64,000 bases of DNA from CAVSPO01 sp963730005 (GTDB lineage: Bacteria > Actinomycetota > Actinomycetes > Propionibacteriales > Propionibacteriaceae): positions 1 through 64,000 of the forward strand of contig CAVSPO010000002.1 in the NCBI GenBank assembly GCA_963730005.1, read 5' to 3'. Below the pieces are notes generated by a model. That model made no database searches and was not told where the DNA came from. It was given only the letters and a program-made list of their open reading frames with translations. Position numbers and translations under genes: made by a program. This document shows, piece by piece, positions 1 to 7,833 of the stretch. The first letter of the stretch is position 1; each line of letters starts with the position of its first letter.

Positions 1-1151
1 ATCCCGCCGACCCCATCACCACGTCAGCCGAGCTGGAGAAGCACGGCGAGATCAGCCGGGTGGGTGGGCAGATCTACCTGGCAGACCTGTTGAGCAGCGT
101 GAGCATCGCCGCCAACGCCGGCTACTACGCCGAGACTCGTGCACGACAAGGCCGTCCGCCGGCGCCTCGTCGACGCCTCGATCAAGATCGCCCAGCTCGG
201 CTACGCCGGGCAACGGCGAGGTCGCCAAGATCGTCGATCTCGGCCCAGCAGACCGTCTACGAGGTCACCGAGGGCAAGACCAGCGAGGACTACAAGCCGC
301 TCAGCGAGCTGCTGGAGCCCACCATTCGACGAGATCGAGGCCATCCAGAGCCGCTCGGGCGATGCCCTCGCCGGTGTGCCCACCGGGTTCACCGACCTGG
401 ACGAGCTGACCAACGGCCTGCACGGCGGGCAGATGGTGATCGTCGCGGCCCGCCCGTCCGTCGGCAAGTCGACGCTCGCGCTCGACTTCGCCCGGTCGGC
501 GGCCGTGAAGAACAATCTGACGGCCGCCTTCTTCAGCCTGGAGATGAGCCAGAGCGAGATCGTGATGCGGCTGTTGGCGCAGGTGTTCGGTGCCGCTCAA
601 CCACATCCGCGACGGGCGAGATGGACCGAGGACGACTGGCAGCGGATCATCCGCGCAGTCGACCTGATCAGCGGAAGACGCTGTTCATCGACGACTCGCC
701 CAACCTGACGATGATGGAGATCCGGGCCAAGGCGCGCCGGCTCAAGCAGCGCCACGACCTGCGGCTGGTGGTCATCGACTACATCCAGCTGATGAGCTCC
801 GGCACGAAGGTCGAGAGCGCGCCAGCTCGAGGTCTCGGAGTTCAGCCGCCAGATCAAGCTGCTGGCCAAGGAGCTGGACATCCCGGTGATCGCGCTCAGC
901 GCAGCTGAACCGTGGCCCCGAGCAGCGCCAGGACAAGATGCCGCATGCTCTCCGACCTGCGCGAGTCCGGCTCGCTGGAGCAGGACGCCGACATCGTGCT
1001 GCTGCTGCACCGCGAAGACCTGTACGACAAGGACAGCGCCCACGCAGGCGAAGCCGACATCATCGTCGCCAAGAACCGCAACGGGCGCACCGACACCATC
1101 ACCACGGTGTTCCAGGGGCACTACTCGCGGTTTGCGGACATGCAGCGCTGA
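1..1151 (+). pseudogene. dnaB: replicative DNA helicase DnaB (5' end outside window, frame-broken)
   Basis: Hexameric replication-fork helicase. Pieces of the RecA-like domain are readable in sequence order but in changing frames: the linker region (YLADLLSSVSIAANAGYYAE near 80-133), Walker A (ARPSVGKST near 450-475), Walker B region (LVVIDYIQLMSS near 765-800), and the C-terminal part (DADIVLLLHREDLYDKD near 987-1036) ending at 1151. I count about ten frame switches, nearly all fitting one inserted base. No intein is visible. Because dnaB is essential and the intervening amino acids are perfectly conserved-looking, sequence error is far more likely than decay. The N-terminal domain lies upstream of the window. 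Confidence 0.9.
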
Positions 1152-1401
1152 TCATTCACGCCATGCCGACACCAACTCCGGCGACCATCGACCAGGCGGG
1201 GGCCCGGCCGTCCACCAGGACCGCCCCACCGTACCGGCAGGTCCTGCGCCGCTCCGGGCCTTGCCTTCACACACATGCTCAGTTGTCGAGAAGCAGCGAA
1301 GATTTCACAAACGTACTTCGTATGTTTCGTAAACCTCGTGTTATGGATCCCTATGGGTTTGTGTTGCCCCGGTTATCTATTCGGCGAAAGACTGATCAGT
1401 C
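1152..1401. other. spacer between dnaB and the accessory island
   Basis: There is no credible gene here. GC content falls visibly in the second half, with a repeated TTCGTA at about 1317 and 1326 and a run of A/T-rich words up to 1385. It marks the junction between the core gene dnaB and the defence-like island. I see no tRNA, clear direct-repeat attachment site or integrase, so how the island arrived is not shown. Confidence 0.4.
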
Positions 1402-2358
1402 GTGACCGCACTTCACGTTGACGCCCCGCCTAAGCCAGAGGCGCTGCGCGCGGCCATCGCGCGCTCGCTGTGGGCTCACGTCAAGGCCTACGACCTCGGC
1501 GCCGCGTGCGAGAGGCTGGGTCTAGAACCCGCCCGCGAAGGTGAGGATCCCTACCGCAGCAAGACGTCTTACGTCATGACGCGACTACAGTCCCGGGACT
1601 GGGTCGAGTTGGTCAACATCGGGCAAGCCCTGCTGGAGGAGTGGGACGACGACGAGCTCCAAGGACTCGTCGAGCGAGCAGGTGCTCGTGGCGCCACCGG
1701 AGAGATGAGGAACCTGATCTTTGCCTCCGTGGGACGCAAGCCCCAGATCGTGCTTCGCGACGCGGTCGCAAACGTCATCGAGGTCACCGAAGGCGCGGAT
1801 CGCTGCCTCATCTACGACCGGCCCTTGCCCAACGATGGCCTCACTTGGTCCGAGCTCGTCAACTGGTGGGCGACCGAGGTCCTGCGTGAGAGAAACACCG
1901 ACGCCGCAGCGCGCCACCTCTGGTCCCGTCTTGCCCAGAGTCTGGAGAGCGAGCCCGAACGGATTCTCTTTCGCGCATACACTCAGAGGTACGGGCAAGA
2001 CACGTCAGTCCCTGCCCTCCTCCCTCAGGTCTGGCTGCACTACGACCCCTTCACCCGCCGACCATGGACTCCACGACCCGGAGCCGTCATCCGGCAAAGG
2101 ATGGACTTCCTACTGCTCTTGCCCAACCGGCGCCGGGTCGTCCTTGAGGTCGACGGCAAGCATCACTACGCCCGTGAAGATGGTCGCGCCGACCCAGCGC
2201 GGTACGCCACCATGGTCTCGGAGGACCGTCGGTTGCGTCTCGCCGGCTATGAGGTCTACCGCTTCGGCGGAGCCGAGTTCAGCCAAGACGCCCACGCCGA
2301 ACTCTTGGAGAGATTCTTCGACGATCTGCTTCGCCCATCGCCGAAGTCGCATCTATAG
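1402..2358 (+). CDS. AbiJ-like N-terminal domain protein with C-terminal PD-(D/E)XK nuclease domain
   Basis: A 318-residue protein with a GTG start. The N-terminal ~95 residues (helical, DLGAACERLGLEP, KTSYVMTRL) resemble the AbiJ N-terminal domains found on abortive-infection proteins. The C-terminal third has a nuclease-like pattern: D235 in MDFLLLLP, then E249-V-D-G-K253, and a terminal RLAGYEVYRFGGAEF segment like DUF559/Vsr-type endonucleases. I infer a nucleic-acid-cutting defence effector; the middle region (about 100-230) is unassigned. It converges with the next gene, overlapping its 3' end by 6 bases, and opens an island with an Mrr-like nuclease and an AIPR protein. The family call is by eye and not certain. 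Confidence 0.65.
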   Translation: MTALHVDAPPKPEALRAAIARSLWAHVKAYDLGAACERLGLEPAREGEDPYRSKTSYVMTRLQSRDWVELVNIGQALLEEWDDDELQGLVERAGARGATGEMRNLIFASVGRKPQIVLRDAVANVIEVTEGADRCLIYDRPLPNDGLTWSELVNWWATEVLRERNTDAAARHLWSRLAQSLESEPERILFRAYTQRYGQDTSVPALLPQVWLHYDPFTRRPWTPRPGAVIRQRMDFLLLLPNRRRVVLEVDGKHHYAREDGRADPARYATMVSEDRRLRLAGYEVYRFGGAEFSQDAHAELLERFFDDLLRPSPKSHL

Positions 2359-2997
2359 CGTCGGCGCGCGCAGGCCATGCTCGGCGATGAGGTCTGGTCG
2401 AGTCGCCAGCATTGCTTCCAGTTGGCTGTCCGGCCACATCTCGATCAAAGGAATCTTGCCTTCGTGATTGTGCTTCTCGATCACCCCCACGGCATCCGCC
2501 GTGAATCTCGAACTCGTTGCTATCACCAGGCTACGGACCGCAGGGGGCTCCCACATGCTCAGGGCGGCCAAAGCCTCCTGAACATCGACCGGGCGAACAG
2601 ACTTGCTTGTCCAAAGTGTCGCCTGCACGATCACACGCTCCGTGCGCACCGTACCTGCAGCATCGGCTATCGCTCGCTCAACCGAGAGGTCCCTCCCGCG
2701 ATCTGGCGCGCGGGTCTTCATGAGCCACTGCACGTTCTGGTAGCCATCAAGTCCTCTGAGAAGGTCGAACAGCAGCCGCTCGAAGCCATCATCGTCGAGG
2801 CGACACAAGTCGATGCTTATTGAAACTCCGCCTTGAGGTTTGGAGGATGCGGCAAGCCCAAGATCGAAGTCGTCGACGGGAAGGGGATCGAACTCATCCA
2901 TGGCTGACGTCGCGAGTGTCGCTTTGATATCGGGCCAGTCGAGCTCATGGATGTCGTTCCAGTCGTGCGGTTGACTGAATCTGAGGTGACGTGACAT
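2353..2997 (-). CDS. Mrr-like restriction endonuclease domain protein (C-terminal part of a possibly frameshifted gene)
   Basis: A 214-residue reading frame from an ATG at 2997. The segment FERLLFDLLRGL ... APDRGRDLSVER ... VIVQATLW has the layout of the Mrr/restriction-endonuclease fold: an early helix, a G-x-D, then the beta strand that normally carries Q/E-x-K. Here the lysine position reads T (QAT), so the usual catalytic residue is missing. The tail (SLVIATSSRFTADAVGVIE, then a DPxLI-like end) is typical of the fold. The upstream frame 2945-3418 overlaps it by 53 bases and probably belongs to the same protein through a frameshift; two overlapping genes are the alternative. A role in nucleic-acid defence is inferred. 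Confidence 0.6.
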   Translation of the reverse strand: MSRHLRFSQPHDWNDIHELDWPDIKATLATSAMDEFDPLPVDDFDLGLAASSKPQGGVSISIDLCRLDDDGFERLLFDLLRGLDGYQNVQWLMKTRAPDRGRDLSVERAIADAAGTVRTERVIVQATLWTSKSVRPVDVQEALAALSMWEPPAVRSLVIATSSRFTADAVGVIEKHNHEGKIPLIEMWPDSQLEAMLATRPDLIAEHGLRAPTL

Positions 2998-3418
2998 GTC
3001 CCACCATCGACCGCGGCGCTCGGTGGTCCCGGGTTGCCTTGCGACGCGCTTGGGCCAGCCGAAACCGGTACTCATCGAGCTGGCGTCCTGGCTCTTCAAG
3101 GTCATTTTGAAGAGCGAAGGGAATCTCATCGATCTCGAGGTAGTCGATGAAGGCACGACCAGCAGCGTCGATGTCAGGCAGTTGTTCAGTGACGGTCCAT
3201 CCATCGATCGGTGGTAGTCCCTGAAGCAGCGCCTGCCAGTGACGACAGAGGTCGTCGTACTCCCGATTGGATCCGGCCGACGGACCCGTCGGTATTTGAG
3301 GCTGCGCTCGATTCCACGCCTCATCCAGTTTCGCAAGGTTTGCCGCGGCTCGGTCCATGCTCCGGAGCAACACCTCGGGAATCCGCTCGGGCAAGGGCCG
3401 ACCCGGCAGTGCAATCAC
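2945..3418 (-). CDS. hypothetical protein, probable N-terminal part of the Mrr-like nuclease
   Basis: A 157-residue frame with a GTG start at 3418. It is rich in charged helical residues (RAAANLAKLDEAWNRAQ; RQLDEYRFRLAQARRKATRD), with no domain I recognise. Coding character fades after RKATRDHRAPRSMV, near position 3000, exactly where the other frame starts to look coding. That favours one gene of about 350 residues with a -1/+1 shift near 2990-3010, either real or a sequence error. If real, the nuclease would have lost its N-terminal partner domain. Confidence 0.5.
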   Translation of the reverse strand: MIALPGRPLPERIPEVLLRSMDRAAANLAKLDEAWNRAQPQIPTGPSAGSNREYDDLCRHWQALLQGLPPIDGWTVTEQLPDIDAAGRAFIDYLEIDEIPFALQNDLEEPGRQLDEYRFRLAQARRKATRDHRAPRSMVGHVTSPQIQSTARLERHP

Positions 3419-4546
3419 GACCTCACAGCGATCACTGCGGCGCCTGCCTCACTGGCTGTCCTGGCGACGCAGGCGCGGATCGACTTGGCCCTGGCCGTCG
3501 AGCACGTCACTGTGCTCGGGCAGCCGGCCGAGCCCGCGGCATACCTGGCTGATCTGCGCCACCTGACCACCCTGCCCCTGCACCTCGCCGGACAACCCGG
3601 CGCCGACTCCGTCGACCCCTGGGTCTCAGCCTTGGGCGCCGTCGCTGCGGGCCGCACTCTGGCCCGCGGACCACGCTGGGGCCTGCGCCCACCTGACGAT
3701 CCCCGCCTTCGCGGGGCAGCGCTGGCGACCGCAGACGCGATCCTCGCCGCCGACGACGTCAACACCGCCGCAGGGCTGTTGACGCCGTGGACCGAGCTCA
3801 CCCCGACCACCAACGACGGCCCGCTCGGGTGGCTGGCCGACCGCACCGTCATGACCCCCACCCTCACCCGCCTGGTCATGGCCGCGCGCGCCCCGCACCG
3901 GCGTCTGTCCCACCAACTCGACGCCCAGGAGCACAGCATGACCATCGACACGCGCGGCATACCCCAAGTAATCCCCGCGCCGCTGTTCGAGGAGCACCTC
4001 ACTGGCGCATCGGCCTCGCCCGAGGCGACCGTCCGGCTCTTCGCCTCGTTGTCTTTGGCCAGACTGGCGCCAGCGGTGACCTCGTGGGCGAAGGCGGCAG
4101 AGACACTCGGACTTCCAGCATCCATGGGCATCAACTGCGCCAATGCCTGCTCGGCGAGCATGATCGTCGACCCAGCCGATTGGACACAACGCCTCGAAGC
4201 CACATGGGAAGGACTGGCCGACCCCTACTCGTCAACCGGCCGCTGGAACTACCGCGCCATAGAAGCCAAGCTCCACCGACGATGGCAGTCCCATCGCTGG
4301 TTTGAAGAATGGGTGCGCGCAGTCCGGCCCAACACTCGATGGGGGTCTCGCGGCTACGCCCTGACCTGGCAGTGGATTCACCGCGGCCACGCACACATCG
4401 ACACCTCCCCCGCCTGGGAAGGACAGCGGCCCAACGCCGCGCAGCGGGCGCACTACCGACAGTTCGCAGCCACCCTCGACGACGCGCAGCAGCGGGAGCT
4501 CGGCTATGCCTTCACCAAACGCGCCGGAGGGGACAGTCGCAACTGA
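3419..4546 (+). pseudogene. N-terminally truncated TniQ-like transposition protein remnant
   Basis: The reading frame is open from 3239, but only the part from about 3419 looks coding; before that it runs antisense to the nuclease gene. The recognisable middle and C-terminal blocks (AYLADLRHLTTLPLHLAGQPG, GPRWGLRPPDDPRLRG, WLADRTVMTPTLTRLV, RLSHQLD, IDTRGIPQ, SLSLARLAPAVTSWAKAAETLGL) match my recollection of long actinobacterial TniQ-family proteins, which assist transposon target choice. The N-terminal TniQ domain with its HPxPxPGES-type start is absent, and the only in-frame starts are weak (TTG 3485, GTG 3512). I read it as debris of a mobile element in the island. No transposase partner is nearby. 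Confidence 0.5.
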
Positions 4547-4569
4547 CCTGGGCGAGTAGCCTGTCACGC

Positions 4570-6243
4570 GTGAAGTCAAGTGATCTCAGCTACAACCTCT
4601 TGTCTAAGAGAGTCGCCCGCGTCGCTGAGCGGACGGGGCTTGGAGAGTCGGCCTCGTTCCTCGTGTGGTTCCTTGAGAACGTTTACAGGCTGGAGGAGAC
4701 TGACGCGCGGGACGCCGTGTGCGACCACTCGAACGATAAGGGTATTGACGGGATCTACGTCGACCACAATAACGAGGAGATCCACTTCCTTCAGGCGAAG
4801 ATCCGTCAGAGCGACACGGGCAGGATCGGCGACGTCGGCCCGAAGAACCTGATGGGCTCGGTCGCTCAGTTCAACGCGGCCGACAACGTGAAGACGATCC
4901 TTTCGGGCAACGCCGACGACGAACTGAAGCGCCTCATCGTCCGAGTCCACTTGGCCGACATGGTTGCAGCCGGCTACCGACTGGTGGGCGTCTACGTCAG
5001 CAACGAGTCGCACAATACCGACTCTGAGGGCTACGCGGCGCTCACGCCAGATTTGTCGATCTTCGACCGCGAAGAGATCGCCGCACGGATGGTCGAGGTG
5101 GACACCACCGAGGGCAAGAAGGGTGCGTTCACCTTCGACACCTCTTACGTCGACCCGCTAGAAATGAAGGTCGGCGCAGGCAAGGACGACCCAGTGATGT
5201 TCGTGTTTCCCGCGAGGGCACTCCAGCTGGTGCACATGGAGGGCATCGCAGATGGTTCGCTGTTTCGAGAGAACGTGCGCTACGGTCTCGGCAACACGAG
5301 CGTCAACAAGGCAATCCGCGGTGCCCTGACCAACAAGTCGGGTCACGCAAACTTCATCCTTGGGCACAACGGCCTGATCATCCTGTGCGCCTCCGCCGAC
5401 AAGTCCAAGAGCGGGGAGCTCACGATCAAGGACTACTCCGTGGTGAACGGTGCGCAAAGCCTGACGAGCTTCTACAACGACAAATCCAAGCTCACCGACG
5501 ACCTCCGGGTGCTGGTGCGAGTTATCGAAGTCCAGGACGACGCGCTGGCTCGCCGGATCACCGAGAACAGCAACAACCAGAACGCCATCAAGCCGCGCGA
5601 CCTCCGCTCGAACCACGCCATCCAGCTCCGTCTGCAGAAGGAGATGAACGACGCGAGCGGGGACTACTTCTTCGAGATCAAACGGGGCGAGAAGGCGCCA
5701 ATAGGCGCAAAGGTGATCACCAACGACGAGATCGGACGTGCGTTCCTGGCGTTCGACGTGCAGGAGCCATGGTCAGCCCACCAGATCTACAAGGTTTTCG
5801 ATGAGAAGTACGCCGAGATCTTTGGACGCCCGGAGGTCACCGCGCAGCGGGTGATCTTTGTGCACCGGCTGATGGGTGTAGTCGACCAGAGCCTGCCGAA
5901 ACTCAAGAACCGGCCGATGGCCTCCTATACGCTGACTCGCTATTTCATGCTGTACCTGCTCTCGGAGATCCTCCGCGACAACGACGCTTCGAGTCCCTAC
6001 GTCGCGAATCCGGCTTTGCTGACCGAGCCGCAGATGGAGGAGTTCCTAGGCAAGTGCGCGGAGATCTTGAAGACCGTCGTGGTTGACCTCAATGTCGAGT
6101 CCAAGTCTGTTGACTTCGACTACAAATCAATCCTTAAGAGTCCCAGGCAGGGCGGGGAACTGGCGCAGGCGATCTTGGCGAGCTATGAGAAGGACGTCGA
6201 GCGAGAGAAGGCCGAGACGTTCACCGATTGGACGCCGAGCTAA
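4570..6243 (+). CDS. AIPR family (abortive infection phage resistance) protein
   Basis: A 557-residue protein. GTG at 4570 is chosen because the upstream in-frame sequence does not look coding. The N-terminus carries a nuclease-like signature: G-I-D60-G near residue 60 and a strand ending Q75-A-K77. The AIPR core follows: LFRENVRYGLG at 231-241, the NGLIILC strand near 267-273, and DYSVVNGAQSLTSF at 288-301, the hallmark of PF10592. Family members are linked to phage resistance, probably as nucleases acting on infection. Compared with neighbours it is visibly less GC-biased and uses more AAG, GAC and GAG codons, consistent with transfer. It stands alone transcriptionally, 23 bases after the TniQ remnant. 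Confidence 0.85.
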   Translation: MKSSDLSYNLLSKRVARVAERTGLGESASFLVWFLENVYRLEETDARDAVCDHSNDKGIDGIYVDHNNEEIHFLQAKIRQSDTGRIGDVGPKNLMGSVAQFNAADNVKTILSGNADDELKRLIVRVHLADMVAAGYRLVGVYVSNESHNTDSEGYAALTPDLSIFDREEIAARMVEVDTTEGKKGAFTFDTSYVDPLEMKVGAGKDDPVMFVFPARALQLVHMEGIADGSLFRENVRYGLGNTSVNKAIRGALTNKSGHANFILGHNGLIILCASADKSKSGELTIKDYSVVNGAQSLTSFYNDKSKLTDDLRVLVRVIEVQDDALARRITENSNNQNAIKPRDLRSNHAIQLRLQKEMNDASGDYFFEIKRGEKAPIGAKVITNDEIGRAFLAFDVQEPWSAHQIYKVFDEKYAEIFGRPEVTAQRVIFVHRLMGVVDQSLPKLKNRPMASYTLTRYFMLYLLSEILRDNDASSPYVANPALLTEPQMEEFLGKCAEILKTVVVDLNVESKSVDFDYKSILKSPRQGGELAQAILASYEKDVEREKAETFTDWTPS

Positions 6244-6462
6244 GGCGGACAACCGTGGGACCTTCCACTCGTACTCGGGATGGGCCATAGGAACTCTCGA
6301 TCCCTCGGTCCCCAGGGTGCGATCGCGCCGCGGATTGCCGCGGCGAGGACGTGTCGTGCGGGGACGTCCGACCATGCCGCATGCAGCGCGTGGCGTCTTC
6401 GGACGGGTCGGGCCGATACTGCAAGACCTCCCCGAGCGGACCTACTTCAGCAAAGTAGCCGC

Positions 6463-6482
6463 TCAAGATCGTGCAATCTTGA
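6463..6482. terminator. hairpin downstream of the AIPR gene
   Basis: A perfect 7-bp inverted repeat, TCAAGAT and ATCTTGA, with a 6-base loop. It lies between convergent genes, so it could serve as a weak terminator for either, but there is no T-run. It may instead be part of an insertion-sequence end. Confidence 0.3.
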
Positions 6483-6495
6483 CTGCATCTCGACA

Positions 6496-6530
6496 TCAGT
6501 GGCCCCTGCGAATGCTCAGTGGCCCCTGCG
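6496..6530. repeat. two direct copies of TCAGTGGCCCCTGCG, 20-bp period
   Basis: The 15-base word occurs at 6496-6510 and 6516-6530. Short tandem words of this kind, with CAGTGGCCCC, resemble the multiple terminal repeats of IS21-type elements as I remember them from actinobacteria. No IstA/IstB genes are present, so this would be an orphan end. Confidence 0.5.
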
Positions 6531-6551
6531 GAAGGCACTGCCGGCGAGGGA

Positions 6552-6953
6552 CTACTGAGCAGCCGCCTGGGCGGCCAGGATCGCTTCCTTGAAGCGACGA
6601 AGCCGCCGGATCTTGAATCTGCGCGCACCATCGAGGGTGTCCACGATGAGGCTCCCGTACTCCAGGCCCAGTAGCGGGGTCACCGCCTGGACCCGGGTGA
6701 TCCGCTCCAACGGAAGGCTGAGCTGCTTCTTCGCGCCCAGCCCGCCACAGACGAGGACGCGCTCGCTGGTCACCACCAGCAGTCCGTTCACCGGCATCGC
6801 GGACAGGAACGCCAGCTCGTGCACCGTCTCTGCCGGGTTCAGCCGCGACTCCAGACTGCGGATGGCCGCGTCCGTCCCGACCTTGTAGCCCATGCGTAGC
6901 ACCGCGGCCTCAATGTCCGCCCGCAGCGGGGTTTCGTCCTTCGCGCCAAACAT
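6552..6953 (-). CDS. bacterial PH-like domain protein
   Basis: A 133-residue protein with ATG at 6953 preceded by GAGGAGACC. The central segment (NGLLVVTSERVLVCGG, then KKQLSLPLERITRVQ, then GSLIVDTLDGARRFKI) is the strand pattern of the bacterial PH domain (YokE/bPH type), in which a protein reports on or binds a surface; the exact ligand is unknown. An N-terminal helical segment of about 45 residues precedes it. There is no membrane segment or signal peptide. It is a stand-alone gene converging with the island. Confidence 0.65.
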   Translation of the reverse strand: MFGAKDETPLRADIEAAVLRMGYKVGTDAAIRSLESRLNPAETVHELAFLSAMPVNGLLVVTSERVLVCGGLGAKKQLSLPLERITRVQAVTPLLGLEYGSLIVDTLDGARRFKIRRLRRFKEAILAAQAAAQ

Positions 6954-7048
6954 CGTTCGGTCTCCTCGTCAGCGCTCATCCAAGGTGCCTTCACGCGAAC
7001 AATACCGGGCCGGTCAGCCAGGTCGGCGGGCCGCACCACCCGACCGGC

Positions 7049-7786
7049 TCAGCTCGCTCGCCGAGTGCGGGCCTGCGACAACTGGAGTCCGCGGTCGTTC
7101 CAGCGACCAGGGACGTCAAGGGTCGCCATGCTCACCTCGACGCCTTCCCTGCTCACCGACGCCACGCTGACCAGCAGCGACAACGTCGGATAGCCATGAA
7201 CACGGTTGTCACGGATGATGGCGCGGTCGTCATGGGGGCCGAGATCGGTGGACTCGGCCAGGATCGCCAGCCAGCCTTCCCACCACCGGCCCCCAGAACC
7301 GACTTCGGTGGGGGCGGCGGCGAAGGCGTCCAGCCAGGCCCCGACGCGAGCGGTTGCGGGGTCGTCCACGTCATCGTGCGCAACCATGTGCGTGCCGGGG
7401 GCCAGGTCGACGACCTTGGGCAAGCCGCGCTGCCACGAGGTGATGCGGGCACCATCGCCGTCGACCTGGATGAGGTTGAAACCCAGCGTCGTCAGCGGGC
7501 GCGGGAGGGGCCGGCGCGCCACGGCATCCAGCACCAGGGAGCCGCGAGACGTCAGTGCGGGGCCATCGGCACCACCGGCGCGGTTGAGCAGCACGGCGAG
7601 CGTCGTGTCGTCCGCAGCCAGCCAGGCCCCACCAGCGAGTTCGTCCATGACTCCGCGGACCTTCGGCCGATCCGGCCACCACCGGCCCAACGGACGCCAC
7701 GGACGCTGCGGGTCCTCGTCACGCACAGCCAACACCCTGACAGCGCCGGCACCAGGCTCCGGCACGCGAATCACGACGGTGCACAT
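7049..7786 (-). CDS. NRDE/TANGO2-family protein
   Basis: A 245-residue protein. I place the start at 7786 because family members begin Met-Cys-Thr, the cysteine matching an Ntn-type N-terminus, and MCTVVIRV fits; a longer frame begins at 7825. Recognisable blocks are AVRDEDPQRPWRPLG, GGAWLAADDTTLAVLLNR, and RGSLVLDAV. Family members are linked to haem or lipid handling in eukaryotes, while the bacterial role is unclear. It lies back to back with coaBC with 47 bases between starts, so the two share a short divergent promoter region. Confidence 0.8.
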   Translation of the reverse strand: MCTVVIRVPEPGAGAVRVLAVRDEDPQRPWRPLGRWWPDRPKVRGVMDELAGGAWLAADDTTLAVLLNRAGGADGPALTSRGSLVLDAVARRPLPRPLTTLGFNLIQVDGDGARITSWQRGLPKVVDLAPGTHMVAHDDVDDPATARVGAWLDAFAAAPTEVGSGGRWWEGWLAILAESTDLGPHDDRAIIRDNRVHGYPTLSLLVSVASVSREGVEVSMATLDVPGRWNDRGLQLSQARTRRAS

Positions 7787-7833
7787 GCCCACGAAGGGTA
7801 ATCGCCCTCGTCGACGATGGGACAATCTGACCC

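Larger units (their letters stand above)
6244..6551. other. gene-free stretch at the right edge of the island
   Basis: 308 bases with no credible gene between the AIPR gene and the convergent PH-domain gene. It contains two small hairpins (CTACTT/AAGTAG at about 6441-6457 and TCAAGAT/ATCTTGA at 6463-6482) followed by a tandem 20-bp-spaced repeat (6496-6530). The first half has coding-like composition on neither strand. This may be the decayed end of an insertion sequence. Confidence 0.45.

Noticed and set aside
1..1151. An intein in dnaB
   Set aside because: The conserved blocks are contiguous apart from single-base shifts, with no room for an intein.
2377..2823. Plus-strand frames across the Mrr-like gene
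   Set aside because: Frames such as this are antisense to a gene with recognisable nuclease motifs and have no domain or ribosome site.
4309..4569. Longer N-terminus of the AIPR protein
   Set aside because: It would overlap the TniQ frame and is arginine- and proline-rich shadow sequence; the family's N-terminus begins at 4570.
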